From NCBI GenBank assembly GCA_029262195.1, contig JAJCZX010000014.1, forward strand, positions 1 through 64,000: a DNA stretch of 64,000 nt, given 5' to 3'. Source of the stretch: Gemmatimonadota bacterium. Lineage in GTDB: Bacteria > Gemmatimonadota > Gemmatimonadetes > Gemmatimonadales > GWC2-71-9. The notes beneath the pieces were generated by a model. That model saw only the letters and a list, made by a program, of their open reading frames with translations, was not told where the DNA came from and did no database searches. Positions 26,525-35,825 of the stretch are shown piece after piece; positions within the stretch are counted from its first letter, which is position 1, and every line of letters begins with the position of its first letter. The position numbers were made by a program, and so were the translations under genes.

Positions 26525-27397
26525 GTGGTTGGATTCGGCGGAATCAGAAACGACGCAAAACATGTTCTGCTGGCAGCTAAAGAATGTGCGACAAATTTCA
26601 GGCACAAATATGTCGACACTGAACATATCGTCTTCGCGTTGGTCGAGCGCTGCCCCCACCTCTTCCAAAGCGGAATACAATTGCAAACCGTGCAGGATCG
26701 AATTCTTGAATTGCGAGGAGAACGTAGAGCGCCAAAACACCGACACGCCCCGGGGCCCGACCTACCCTATCATAAACGAACCAAGATCGTGTTGGAAATT
26801 GCGATGAAACTGGCCCGAGAGGGTGGCAAGCCGTTCGTTGACCCCTCGGACCTGTTAGAAGCGGTAGTAGAAGAACCAATCGGTATCGGCGGTCGCGTAT
26901 TGCGAGAATTGGGATTGGCCGGATGCGGCCAGGCGATAGTCAAACCGGAACCCGCAGGTTATGACCTGGCGATGTCGCTCTTAACGTTGGACGATACCGG
27001 AGATTTGCCTTACTACGAACAACTCGTCGCGCAGATTAAAGAGTTCATCGCGAAAGGACAGCTAAAGCCGGGCGATCGACTCCCCCCGGTGCGCCGACTG
27101 GCAGACCATTTGGACATTGCCCCCGGCACCGCTGCATCTGCGTATAGTAAGCTTGAGGAAGAAGGAGTGGTTAAGACCGCCGGACGCCTTGGAACCCGTA
27201 TCGCCTACCCCGTTGAGCCCGCCCTGATAGCCCCCGAAGATCGCGCCTCGGAGATGGCTGGCCTGCTACGCCCGGTAGTAATTGCGGCATTCCACCTCGG
27301 CGCAACGGCGGAGGAATTATTCAACGCTTTGACAACGGCGACGAAAGGAGTTTTCGGGGATTCGGATAAAACGCCGCCGCGCCGCTATAATAAATAA
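26525..27397 (+). CDS. Clp_N-GntR fusion transcriptional regulator
   Basis: 290 residues from GTG 26525, which lies 5 bp after AGGAGG; GTG 26519 overlaps that site. Residues ~8-135 look like a Clp_N pair of repeats: KHVLLAAKECATNFRHKYVD followed by TEHIVFALVE, then KIVLEIAMKLAREGGKPFVD followed by LLEAVVEEP and RVLRELG. Residues ~155-220 are a GntR/YtrA winged helix: YYEQLVAQIKEFIAKGQLKP followed by GDRLPPVRRLA, then TAASAYSKLEEEGVVKTAGR. Clp_N normally binds adaptors or substrates in ClpA/C ATPases, so here it may sense a protein or peptide ligand. The stop overlaps the next start (TAATG). Confidence 0.8.
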   Translation: MVGFGGIRNDAKHVLLAAKECATNFRHKYVDTEHIVFALVERCPHLFQSGIQLQTVQDRILELRGERRAPKHRHAPGPDLPYHKRTKIVLEIAMKLAREGGKPFVDPSDLLEAVVEEPIGIGGRVLRELGLAGCGQAIVKPEPAGYDLAMSLLTLDDTGDLPYYEQLVAQIKEFIAKGQLKPGDRLPPVRRLADHLDIAPGTAASAYSKLEEEGVVKTAGRLGTRIAYPVEPALIAPEDRASEMAGLLRPVVIAAFHLGATAEELFNALTTATKGVFGDSDKTPPRRYNK

Positions 27398-28053
27398 TGT
27401 CCACGCCCCCCCAGTACACTCCGACCGAGGAACTGGCCAACAGCATCACGCATGGCGTTGGGGCGTTATTGTCTGTGGCGGGGCTAGTGGTGCTTACCGT
27501 TTTCGCCGCCCTCCGGGGCAACGCCTGGCATGTCGTAGGTGTGACGATCTTCGGCAGTTCCCTGGTCGTTCTCTACACAGCGAGCACGCTGTATCACTCG
27601 GTAAGCGCACCGAGGACGAAGCACTGGTTTCGTGTTCTGGACCACTCCGCAATTTTCCTGTTGATCGCCGGAAGCTACACGCCGTTCACGCTGGTAAACC
27701 TCCGCGGTCCCATGGGCTGGACATTATTTGGCATAGTTTGGGGTCTGGCAGTCATTGGAGTAGCGTTACAGGCGGGAGTCATCAAGCGCGGCGCGACGCT
27801 CTCAATCCTCCTCTACCTCACTATGGGATGGATCGTGATTGTTGCGATCAAACCTTTGATCGCATCGATGGAAGTTGGCGGACTTCGACTTCTGGTTGCA
27901 GGCGGCCTGTCCTACACCGCTGGTATCGCTTTTTTCGTATGGCGTAGTTTAAAATTCAATCACGCCATCTGGCACATTTTCGTCATGGGCGGAAGCGTGT
28001 GCCATTTTTTTGCGGTGATGTTTTACGTTATCCCGAATGGCACACCGATCTAA
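27397..28053 (+). CDS. Hemolysin III/TrhA-family membrane protein
   Basis: 218 residues with seven predicted helices. Family markers: EELANSITHGVGALLSVAGL at the start, STLYHSVSAPRTKHWFRVLD, DHSAIFLLIAGSYTPFTLVN, and a final HAIWHIFVMGGSVCHFFAV. The conserved Asp/His/Ser set is shared with PAQR-type proteins such as YqfA/TrhA, which affect membrane energetics and lipid homeostasis; the hemolysin label is historical. It is translationally coupled to the Clp_N-GntR regulator and is likely its main target. Confidence 0.9.
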   Translation: MSTPPQYTPTEELANSITHGVGALLSVAGLVVLTVFAALRGNAWHVVGVTIFGSSLVVLYTASTLYHSVSAPRTKHWFRVLDHSAIFLLIAGSYTPFTLVNLRGPMGWTLFGIVWGLAVIGVALQAGVIKRGATLSILLYLTMGWIVIVAIKPLIASMEVGGLRLLVAGGLSYTAGIAFFVWRSLKFNHAIWHIFVMGGSVCHFFAVMFYVIPNGTPI

Positions 28054-28071
28054 ACACAAAAACAGAGGGCT

Positions 28072-28446
28072 ATGATGGCAAAGGTACTGGGACTCGGTGG
28101 TTTCTTTTTTAAGGCTAAAGAACCCGTGAAGCTTGGCGAGTGGTATCAGCAATGGTTGGGAATGAAACTGGCCGATGATCACAACAGCGTCTCCTTCAAA
28201 CCGTCCGAAATGCCTGACAAATCGTTCTCCATTTGGGGACCATTCTCGGCCGACACCAAATATTTCGAGCCATCCAACCAGGCGGCAATGGTCAACCTTA
28301 TCGTCGATGACGTCGCCGGAGCGCTCGCTCAAGTCAAAGAGGGCGGCGCCGAGGTGGTGGGAGACATTGAGGAATACTCTTACGGTATCTTCGGTTGGTT
28401 CATGGACCCGGAGGGCAATAAAGTCGAATTGTGGAAACCGCTCTGA
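28072..28446 (+). CDS. VOC-family (glyoxalase-like) protein
   Basis: 124 residues of one vicinal-oxygen-chelate module pair: GGFFFKAKEPVKLGEWYQQW and LVDDVAGALAQVKEGGAEV-like half (NLIVDDVAG, FGWFMDPEGNKVELWKP). The ending DPEGNKVELW is the family hallmark with the metal Glu. Such short proteins are lyases, dioxygenase-like or antibiotic-binding proteins; nothing here selects among them. It follows the TrhA gene by 18 bp and may share its operon. Confidence 0.85.
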   Translation: MMAKVLGLGGFFFKAKEPVKLGEWYQQWLGMKLADDHNSVSFKPSEMPDKSFSIWGPFSADTKYFEPSNQAAMVNLIVDDVAGALAQVKEGGAEVVGDIEEYSYGIFGWFMDPEGNKVELWKPL

Positions 28447-28452
28447 GACCTT

Positions 28453-28495
28453 AGGCGAGCGCGCAGCGAACACTCTACGACTTGCCAGCTCGCCT
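28453..28495. terminator. Candidate bidirectional terminator stem
   Basis: Inverted repeat AGGCGAGC (28453-28460) and GCTCGCCT (28488-28495), 27-nt loop, between convergent genes. It overlaps the last codons of the DUF3052 gene and has no T-run, so assignment is weak. Confidence 0.3.
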
Positions 28496-28888
28496 GGGCG
28501 CAAACTTCAGTCCGGACCAAATTAAATTAATCGCGCACACCTTGTAATCAACAAGACCAACGCCGAGGCCAGCACCGCGAACCAGGTCCTGAGTGACATC
28601 CGTTTTAACAGCGGACGATTTTTTTGGCCAACAGATCCAAATGCCCGGGGCTCTGGCCCCCAGGCTTTCGACCCGTCGCTTCAGTTCCCGGGCCGACCGC
28701 ACGAACCACACAACCAAATCAGCTTTGCCTCGGACGTTCTTCTTGAAGACGACATTCGCCGGAAGGGGCTTGAGCGAGTTTTTGAACTCTTCGGGAGCAC
28801 CGATCAACATGACCGTTGTGCCCTCTTTCATGCCGAGTTTTTTGGGAAGGGGCGTTCCCGAATATCCGGCGTTAGCGTTAACGGACAA
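28475..28888 (-). CDS. DUF3052 family protein
   Basis: 137 residues. It starts with AGYSGTPLPKKLGMKEG and has ADLVVWFVRSARELKRRVE and GIWICWPKKSS, the recognised DUF3052 pattern, ending with VDYKVCAINLIWSGLKF. These small soluble proteins have no known biochemical role. Complete length for the family. The next minus-strand gene ends 15 bp upstream, so they may be co-transcribed. Confidence 0.85.
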   Translation of the reverse strand: MSVNANAGYSGTPLPKKLGMKEGTTVMLIGAPEEFKNSLKPLPANVVFKKNVRGKADLVVWFVRSARELKRRVESLGARAPGIWICWPKKSSAVKTDVTQDLVRGAGLGVGLVDYKVCAINLIWSGLKFAPRRAGKS

Positions 28889-28903
28889 AGAGTTCCTTTC
28901 CGA

Positions 28904-29383
28904 CTAGGCGTCTGAGCGCTTTTTAAAATCTAACGTCCAGTTGACCTCCCATTCGCCCGTCTCCTGATTCCGGTACGCCTGCTCCCATAAAAAGTGGTCG
29001 GCTGAAATTTTCTTCCACCTGAAACGCATGTCAAATAAACGTCCTGCGTTTGTCTCGGTGCCAAAGAACGTACCAATACCGTCCTGAAATCGCCCCCGAA
29101 CCTGTTCTGTAAGGTGTGGATAGCCCTCACTCATCCATTGAAAACGCCATTCATCCAGGTCCGGGTCATATGTGCGGATCATCATGCCATGCATCGGGCG
29201 GTTGTTAAACGTGCCGTAGGTATCGTTGATTGCAACAAGGCCACCAAGAAGTATTCTAAAACGCGTCTCCATCCTGTTCGTCTGCCAGATCTTGTCTGCA
29301 ACCATTCGCTCTCGGAGGCTAAGACTTTCAACCTCCCAAACACCTTCGAGGCCGTTGAAATCGATCAACTCTGATGCCTTCAT
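28904..29383 (-). CDS. Lipocalin-like hypothetical (DUF1579-like)
   Basis: 159 residues from ATG 29383, chosen for the GGAGG lying four bases upstream; the longer frame from 29488 lacks a site. The pattern of a short helix, LEGVWEVESLSLRERM and alternating strands (ETRFRILLGGLVAINDTYG, MHGMMIRTYDPDLDEWRFQW, GIGTFFGTETNAGRLF) resembles DUF1579/heme-binding lipocalin-like proteins. No signal peptide. Function unknown. Confidence 0.6.
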   Translation of the reverse strand: MKASELIDFNGLEGVWEVESLSLRERMVADKIWQTNRMETRFRILLGGLVAINDTYGTFNNRPMHGMMIRTYDPDLDEWRFQWMSEGYPHLTEQVRGRFQDGIGTFFGTETNAGRLFDMRFRWKKISADHFLWEQAYRNQETGEWEVNWTLDFKKRSDA

Positions 29384-29590
29384 CGTGCCTCCAAACCGGT
29401 GCGTGCAAGGACGTCTGTAGCTGGCCTTAAAATTCTCGGGCAGCTCTCTACTGGCAAGCTCCAACCGGCGCACAAAGATTGGGGCCATCCACCGAACCGG
29501 GACAACCCGCAGGATCCACGCAGCGGTAACTTCGGGTTAAAATAGGGGTACCTTTTGTATTCACAACTCACCTACGACATTCGAATTCCT

Positions 29591-31231
29591 ATGACATTCA
29601 GAATCGCAACGGGCTTTCTCCTCCTAACGACTTCGGCTCTCTCGGCGCAAACCCAGGTATATGACTCAGGCGGAGAGATAACGCAGGAGCAAGCCGCCTA
29701 TGATGTCGTTTTTACAGATCTGTCCCTGACCGTTAATCCTTCCGACAGCTCTATTGCAGGCACGATGCGCATGACTGCGAGAGTCGTTTCCACTACCTCC
29801 GTTCTCGTGTTGGACCTCGATCCGATTCTCGCTATCCACAGCATCGCCGATTTTGACGGGCGCGGCACTATGAGCTACGAGCGTCGCGATGGGAAGGTAT
29901 GGATCAACCTTGGGCAAGTAGCCAATCCGGGAGACATGATCGGCACGGCAATCGAATATGGCGGCAAACCGAGAATCGCCCCTGTGCCACCGTGGAGTGG
30001 AGGCTTCACCTGGGCAACAACTCCGGCGGGCGATCCGTGGATTGCGACCACCTCACAACAGGAAGGGCCGGACATCTGGTGGCCAACTAAGGATCACCCT
30101 TCTGACGAACCCGACTCAATGGCGCTGCACATCACAGTGCCCGAACCGCTTGTCGTAGCCACCAACGGAGCGCTACGCTCGGTCGACCACAATGGGGGCG
30201 AAGCGACCTATCACTGGTTCATTTCCACTCCTATTAACAGCTATCTGGTCTCTTTGAACATTGCTCCCTATCGCACAATCGAAGACAACTATCGTTCGAT
30301 TGCTGGGGATGAGTTCCCTGTGCAGTTCTTTGTCCTGCCGGAAGATTATGACAGGGGAGTCGTCCTCTTCCAGGAAATTCTCCAGCATCTCGAATTCTTC
30401 GAACGCAACCTCGGCCCCTATCCTTTCCGTGACGACAAATACGGAGCCGTCCAAACACCGCACCTCGGCATGGAGCATCAAACCATCATTGCCTACGGCG
30501 CCAACTTCGACAACGGAGCAATGACGGGCGGGGTCGACTGGGGATTCGATGCCCTCCACCACCACGAAATGTCACACGAGTGGTGGGGTAACCTGGTCAC
30601 CAACTCGGACTGGAAAGACATGTGGCTCCACGAGGGGTTCGGCAGTTATATGCAACCACTGTTCCTTGAGCAGACACAGAACGTCGAGCGGTACCATGAG
30701 TATATGGCTTCCCTCCGAGGCGGTATTTCGAATGCCCAGCCGGTAGCGCCACGGGAGCTTCAAACGGCAAAAGAAATTTATGGCGGCGACATCTACAGCA
30801 AAGGCGCCTGGGTTTTGCACACGCTTCGTTACCTGATCGGCGATCAGCCCATGGAGACTTTGTTGCGGCGCATGGCCTATCCCGACCCATCCTCGGAGGC
30901 GATATCAACGGGAGAACAGGCGAGGTTCGCAAACACAGAAGAGTTTGTCACCCTCGCTGAAGACATTTCGGGAACGCAGCTTGCGTGGTTCTTCGAAGTT
31001 TATCTGAGGCAACCGCAACTGCCCACTCTTTTTCATTCAGTTAGAGACGGAAAGTTGTTCTTGCAGTGGGAAACCCCTGAGGGCCTGGATTTCCCTATGC
31101 CGGTGGATGTCAAAATCGGAGATCGCACTCAGCGAGTCGAAATGTCCGGCGGCGAAGCTGTTATTGACATTGACGTGAGCGAATCCGATATAACAATCGA
31201 CCCCGATCAGTGGATTTTGAAAGCCAACTAA
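29591..31231 (+). CDS. M1-family zinc metallopeptidase (aminopeptidase N-like), secreted
   Basis: 546 residues from ATG 29591, giving a signal peptide (FRIATGFLLLTTSALSAQ). An N-terminal beta domain is followed by the catalytic domain: HHEMSHEWWGN with the HExxH zinc site, and the third ligand in MWLHEGFGSY. The usual GAMEN exopeptidase motif reads HLGMEHQTII, and the proton-donor Tyr region GGDIYSKGAWVLHTLR is present. The long C-terminal helical domain of APN is missing, as in the shorter bacterial M1 group. It probably trims peptides in the periplasm or outside. Confidence 0.9.
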   Translation: MTFRIATGFLLLTTSALSAQTQVYDSGGEITQEQAAYDVVFTDLSLTVNPSDSSIAGTMRMTARVVSTTSVLVLDLDPILAIHSIADFDGRGTMSYERRDGKVWINLGQVANPGDMIGTAIEYGGKPRIAPVPPWSGGFTWATTPAGDPWIATTSQQEGPDIWWPTKDHPSDEPDSMALHITVPEPLVVATNGALRSVDHNGGEATYHWFISTPINSYLVSLNIAPYRTIEDNYRSIAGDEFPVQFFVLPEDYDRGVVLFQEILQHLEFFERNLGPYPFRDDKYGAVQTPHLGMEHQTIIAYGANFDNGAMTGGVDWGFDALHHHEMSHEWWGNLVTNSDWKDMWLHEGFGSYMQPLFLEQTQNVERYHEYMASLRGGISNAQPVAPRELQTAKEIYGGDIYSKGAWVLHTLRYLIGDQPMETLLRRMAYPDPSSEAISTGEQARFANTEEFVTLAEDISGTQLAWFFEVYLRQPQLPTLFHSVRDGKLFLQWETPEGLDFPMPVDVKIGDRTQRVEMSGGEAVIDIDVSESDITIDPDQWILKAN

Positions 31232-31254
31232 TAAGGTTCACGACTGCGGCCTCA

Positions 31255-31887
31255 ATGGAAAAGCAAACACTGAGACTTTTTGAATCGATGAGCCTGGCCC
31301 GTTTCGAAAACGGTTACTGGTACGTCAAAGAACTCAAGGATTTTGCGAAGGGGCTCGGCCTCAAACAGGTCGGAAAATTACGCAAAGACGAACTTGAAGC
31401 GGCGATAAGGCTTTTTCTGCAAACTGGCGTTTTGAAAAATCCGGCGTTGCGCCCGTTGGTCCAAAACGGGAAGAGAGACGCGTCAGGTGGCCTCTCACCC
31501 GACAAGCTCATCACTATCTTCAAAAACGACGCCGAGACGAAGCAGTTTCTCTTGAGAGAATCAGAAAGAATCGCCCCCGGGTTGAAAGTGCGGTCAGGAG
31601 CCCGCTACCGCCTCAACAGGTGGAGAGAAAAACAAATCGCTGGCGGCGTTCCACTCACCTATGGCGACCTTGTCAGAGAATGGGTCCGTCTCAATCAATC
31701 CTCCGAGCCGTTCAAAAGAATCCCCCACGGACGCTATATCAATTTTCTCAGCGATTTCTTTACCCACGAGGCCGGTGCCACAAGAGAAGACGCCATCCGC
31801 GCCTGGGATTCCGTCAAAGCGCTGAACATCCCAAAAGACTATCACAGCTGGAAGAACCAGAGCGGAATAGCTTCGACCTCGAAGTAG
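31255..31887 (+). CDS. SAP-domain-containing protein
   Basis: 210 residues from ATG 31255. An N-terminal SAP-like helix-extended-helix (YVKELKDFAKGLGLKQVGKL-RKDELEAAI), which usually binds DNA or RNA, is followed by a basic C-terminal region (KVRSGARYRLNRWREKQIAG, GRYINFLSDFFTHEAGATRE). Such SAP/DUF6434-like proteins are widespread in bacteria without known function. The longer frame from 31210 overlaps the peptidase gene. No good ribosome site is visible. Confidence 0.7.
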   Translation: MEKQTLRLFESMSLARFENGYWYVKELKDFAKGLGLKQVGKLRKDELEAAIRLFLQTGVLKNPALRPLVQNGKRDASGGLSPDKLITIFKNDAETKQFLLRESERIAPGLKVRSGARYRLNRWREKQIAGGVPLTYGDLVREWVRLNQSSEPFKRIPHGRYINFLSDFFTHEAGATREDAIRAWDSVKALNIPKDYHSWKNQSGIASTSK

Positions 31888-32018
31888 CGTCACAAGAACC
31901 ACATCCCCCTCCGCTTCCCACAAGCAAGACGTAAGAAGTCGGAGTTTGGAACTTTGAATTGTCTCTGGCCTACTACTCTCCTAGAGAATATATTCGGCGA
32001 GATACTACGGGAGATCCA

Positions 32019-32378
32019 GTGGAGAAAAACAAAGATATCGGCGATTTTTTGCCACTCACGTCGGTTGCATTCGAAATCATGATCGCTCTGGCGGACGAAG
32101 ACCGGCACGGCTACGGGATCATGCTGGAAGTGGAACGACGCACCGGCGGTACCACCAATATCCGACCCGGCACCCTTTATCGCGCAATCAGCCGAATGGT
32201 AGAAACCGGGTGGGTTGAGGACGCCCACAACCCTGCGGCATCCGACAATGATGACGAACGCCGCCATTACTACAGGCTAACTACACTGGGGCGCCGGATA
32301 GTGACGGCCGAAGCCGAACGCCTGGCCTCGGCAGTTGCCTCCGCTCGAGCCAAACAACTTCTGAGTAGAAACGCCTGA
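32019..32378 (+). CDS. PadR-family transcriptional regulator
   Basis: 119 residues from GTG 32019, which follows GGGAGA by four bases; the TTG at 31959 has no site. LTSVAFEIMIALADEDRHGY, TNIRPGTLYRAISRMVETGW and RRHYYRLTTLGRRIV are the PadR winged helix. It directly precedes the ADOP permease gene with no gap and is likely its repressor. An AT-rich TATATTC lies upstream and may be the promoter or operator. It is a second copy of the arrangement found at 4.6-7.6 kb, with different sequence. Confidence 0.88.
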   Translation: MEKNKDIGDFLPLTSVAFEIMIALADEDRHGYGIMLEVERRTGGTTNIRPGTLYRAISRMVETGWVEDAHNPAASDNDDERRHYYRLTTLGRRIVTAEAERLASAVASARAKQLLSRNA

Positions 32379-35048
32379 GTGGTCCATAAACTACTTTCGA
32401 TCGCGCTACGCTTTTGCGGCCACGATTTCGCCAACACTTACGGCCCGCAACTGATTCGAACCGCTTCCGAACGGTTCGATAGTAACCGGCTCCGACACGG
32501 ACGGCTCGTGGCTTGGATCGAGTTGGGTCGTGATTTCATTGACCTGCTGGCCGGCGGTCTCGGAGAGCGAACGAAGCACTTATTTAAAACCGGCGGGCCA
32601 CTCCCCCGGGGTCAGAAAGGTAGACCAATGAAGGGTTTTAGACAGGACGTCGTTTTTTCGCTGCGCAACCTGCGCGCCCATAAGGGATTTACGGCAATTG
32701 TAACGCTGGTCCTGGCATTCGGCATAGGCGCCACGACATCGATGTTTAGCGTGCTCAAAGGTGTCATCCTTTCACAACTTCCTTATGAGGACCCGGACGC
32801 TCTGGTGATTGTTTTTGAGACCGATCGTTTCAACGACTCCTTCCGGGAAGCTGCGTCGGGACCCGACTACGCCGACTGGCTTGAGGCGCAAACAGTTTTC
32901 CAAAGCATGGCCGCGTGGACGGGGAACAACCCGACAATAAATGACGAGCTCAGCAACGCCACCAGACTCAATCGACAATTGGTAACACAAAACTTCTTCG
33001 CAACGCTGGGTTGGGCTCCGACGCTGGGGCGTGATTTCCTTCCCTCAGAAGCTGTGCCCGGGGCCCCGCACGTAGCGGTCATAAGCGACGGACTCTGGAA
33101 AAGACGTTTCGGATCGGACGTGGCCACGGTCGGTGCGACCATTCTTCTTGACGGGGTGGAGCACATGGTAGTGGGTATCATGCCCCCAGGATTCGCATTC
33201 GGCGACAATGTAGATGTATGGTCTCCAATTACCAGCGACCTGGCGACCGGGACGCGAGGAATGCACGGCTACAACGTAATCGGCAGACTCGCGGATGGCG
33301 TTTCCGTCCAGGAGGCGGGGATTCAGATTGGCGCCATTATGGCCAACCTCGAGGAACAGTACCCGGACGACAACGTGGGCAGAGGAGCCAATGTAGTTCC
33401 CCTGGCCGAGGTTTTTGTTGGCGGAGTGCGACCCGCCCTTATGATCCTGATGGCAGCCGTAACGCTTGTCCTCCTAATCACCTGCGCAAATGTCTCCAAC
33501 CTTCTATTCGCCAGGGCAACCGCACGGCAAAGGGAGTTCGCATTGCGGGCCGCTATTGGAGCGAGCCGGATGCGCTTGATTCGTCAGATGATGACCGAGA
33601 GCATCGTGCTGGCCGCCCTGGGCGGAGTTGGCGGAGTGATCATTGCGAAGGCGAGCATGCCCCTTCTGCGGAGTTTAACCTCCCTCCCGCGGATTGACAC
33701 AGTCACCATCGACCCGGGGGTACTCGGCTTTTCCGCTTTGGTTACTCTTGGGACTGGTGTGTTGTTCGGCCTGCTGCCGGCCCTGCGCACATCGAACCCC
33801 GACCTCAACGAGTCGTTGGGCGACGGAGGACGTTCCGTTGCCGGAGTCCGTGGTACACTACGGAATGTTTTGACCACAGCCCAGATAGCGCTCGCTTTCG
33901 TACTCGTGGTCGGAGCCGGCCTTGTTGTTGTGAGCGGGAAAAACCTCAGTACCGTGGACCCCGGTTTTAGAGCAGAGGGCCTGGGACGTCTGTCTATTTC
34001 CCTTCCCGCATCGCGTTACCCCAACTCATTCTGGAACTGGCCCAACGTGGTTGAAACCCAGCGGTTCTTCCGGTCCGCGCTTGAAAGAATTGAGGCACTG
34101 CCGGGTGTTTCAGGTGTTGCGCTGGCAGCCAATCACCCGGTTAGCGAGGGTTTTACAACGAGGGTTACCGTCGAAGGGGGACCGCAAACGGTCGAAGAAG
34201 GAGTTGAGGAATCTCGGATACGTCCGGTGAGTTACCAATACTTTGAGACCGCGGGCATTCCGGTGATAACGGGACGCCAGTTCAATCAATTTGACGCAGC
34301 GGAGTCGCCACTGGTAGTCATGGTGAACAGAGCGTTCGAGCAAAGGTACTTCCCTGAGGGTGCCACGGGGAAAACAGTTTCGTTCTGGGGCGGGGACCGC
34401 ACCATTGTCGGGGTCGTTGGCGACACGAAATTCATGAGAGTTGACTCACCGACTCCTCCGGCGGTCTACCCGCCAATGTTCCAGATACCTTTCGGTACGT
34501 TTGACGTCATAGTGCATTCGTCCAACGATATCGGCTCGACCTTATTGTTGGTCCGCCAGGAAATTGCCGCAATAGATCCACTCCTGGCGGTAGACAATTT
34601 GGAATCGTTCGAATCAATTCTGAAAACTATGTTAGCACCTCAACGGTTCACCGCGATCATGTTTGCGTTGTTCGGCCTGCTTGCTCTGTCTCTGGCAGTC
34701 GTAGGCATTTACGGAGTGATTTCTTACGGGGTCAACCAGAGAACCCGCGAGTTCGGCATACGCATGTCTCTGGGCGCCGAACCTGCCCGTGTGAGACAAC
34801 TGGTAGCATCACAGGGACTGCGTCTGGGACTCGCGGGGATAGCAGTCGGCGGCCTGACGGCTCTACTGCTGACTCGCTTTCTGGAGAGCATCCTTTTCGG
34901 CGTCTCGGCTCTCAATCCAATGGTTCTGGGGTCTGTCGCACTTGCTCTCACCGGAACCGCAGTGCTCGCATCGCTGGTCCCGGCGGTCCGAGCCAGCAAG
35001 ACAAACCCGATGATCGCAATTCAAACCGGCGAATCTTCGTCAAATTAA
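32379..35048 (+). CDS. ADOP-type ABC transporter permease (MacB/FtsX-like)
   Basis: 889 residues from GTG 32379, immediately after the PadR stop. N-terminal ADOP domain (KLLSIALRFCGHDFANTYG) to about residue 80, first helix FTAIVTLVLAFGIGATTSMF, MacB_PCD domain (AVISDGLWKRRFGSDVATVG), FtsX helices (ITCANVSNLLFARATARQRE), then the second half ending REFGIRMSLGAEPARVRQL and LVPAVRASKTNPM. As with the first copy no ATPase is adjacent, so it either borrows one from elsewhere or acts without. Substrate unknown. Confidence 0.9.
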   Translation: MVHKLLSIALRFCGHDFANTYGPQLIRTASERFDSNRLRHGRLVAWIELGRDFIDLLAGGLGERTKHLFKTGGPLPRGQKGRPMKGFRQDVVFSLRNLRAHKGFTAIVTLVLAFGIGATTSMFSVLKGVILSQLPYEDPDALVIVFETDRFNDSFREAASGPDYADWLEAQTVFQSMAAWTGNNPTINDELSNATRLNRQLVTQNFFATLGWAPTLGRDFLPSEAVPGAPHVAVISDGLWKRRFGSDVATVGATILLDGVEHMVVGIMPPGFAFGDNVDVWSPITSDLATGTRGMHGYNVIGRLADGVSVQEAGIQIGAIMANLEEQYPDDNVGRGANVVPLAEVFVGGVRPALMILMAAVTLVLLITCANVSNLLFARATARQREFALRAAIGASRMRLIRQMMTESIVLAALGGVGGVIIAKASMPLLRSLTSLPRIDTVTIDPGVLGFSALVTLGTGVLFGLLPALRTSNPDLNESLGDGGRSVAGVRGTLRNVLTTAQIALAFVLVVGAGLVVVSGKNLSTVDPGFRAEGLGRLSISLPASRYPNSFWNWPNVVETQRFFRSALERIEALPGVSGVALAANHPVSEGFTTRVTVEGGPQTVEEGVEESRIRPVSYQYFETAGIPVITGRQFNQFDAAESPLVVMVNRAFEQRYFPEGATGKTVSFWGGDRTIVGVVGDTKFMRVDSPTPPAVYPPMFQIPFGTFDVIVHSSNDIGSTLLLVRQEIAAIDPLLAVDNLESFESILKTMLAPQRFTAIMFALFGLLALSLAVVGIYGVISYGVNQRTREFGIRMSLGAEPARVRQLVASQGLRLGLAGIAVGGLTALLLTRFLESILFGVSALNPMVLGSVALALTGTAVLASLVPAVRASKTNPMIAIQTGESSSN

Positions 35049-35066
35049 GGAGCCGAAACATTGACG

Positions 35067-35825
35067 CTACTTGTCGAAGAACCTTTGGACTGATTCTTTG
35101 AAGTCGGTGGTGCTGCGTGAAAGCGCGTTCACCTCGGCGCCGAGCCGCACACCCTCTTCGAAGCTCCGGCCGTCGAGTTCATAATGTTGTCGCTTGATAA
35201 GAGCCAGAGCAGACGAACTGCTCCGAGCCAGTCCCGATAAAATTTTCGCCGCCTCGTCTTCTAGCACGTCAGGTCCGTACACTCGAGAGATCAAGCCGAT
35301 TTCCAGGGCTTCCGCGGCAGTCAGGGTCCTGCCGGTCGCAACAAGGTCGAAGGAAGTTTTCTCGCCAACCGCCCTGCGCAACATCGCCATCACCATGGCG
35401 GGCACAAAGCCCCGTTTGATTTCAGGATAGCCGAACGATGCACCAGAATCGGCCAGCACCATATCGCATGCGGTAGCCAGGCCGCACCCGCCGGCAAGCG
35501 CCCTCCCGGTAACTACCGCCACCACGGGCTTGGGAAGCGCACGCATTCGCAGAAACACGCTTCCAAGGTGCATGGCTCCGGCTGCGTTTTCTTCCGAAGT
35601 TTGATCTACTGAAGCGAGAAGTTCTTTGAGATCCGCCCCGGCGCAAAAATCTTTGCCGGCACCCCGAATCACTACGACCTTAACATCAGGATCCAGTTCG
35701 GCGTTTTCCAACCGCTCCAGCAGAGAGTCCACCATGGCAGTGTCCATGGCGTTGCGCTTGTCGGGCCTGTTAAGCGTAACCGTCAATACACCGCCCGCCA
35801 GATCAATGGTGGTTCTCTCAGCCAA
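35067..35825 (-). CDS. Enoyl-CoA hydratase/isomerase-family protein
   Basis: 252 residues of crotonase fold. NRPDKRNAMD at the N-terminus, the first oxyanion-hole segment GKDFCAGADLKELL and the second VTGRALAGGCGLATACDMVL are visible. The Glu pair of true hydratases is not clearly complete: the second segment ends ALAGGCGLATACDM and the later stretch is FGYPEIKRGFVPAMVMAML, so hydratase or a related lyase is possible. It is the last gene of the long minus-strand run and overlaps the AtuA-associated gene by 8 bp. It could be the glutaconyl-CoA or methylglutaconyl-CoA hydratase. Confidence 0.85.
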   Translation of the reverse strand: MAERTTIDLAGGVLTVTLNRPDKRNAMDTAMVDSLLERLENAELDPDVKVVVIRGAGKDFCAGADLKELLASVDQTSEENAAGAMHLGSVFLRMRALPKPVVAVVTGRALAGGCGLATACDMVLADSGASFGYPEIKRGFVPAMVMAMLRRAVGEKTSFDLVATGRTLTAAEALEIGLISRVYGPDVLEDEAAKILSGLARSSSSALALIKRQHYELDGRSFEEGVRLGAEVNALSRSTTDFKESVQRFFDK

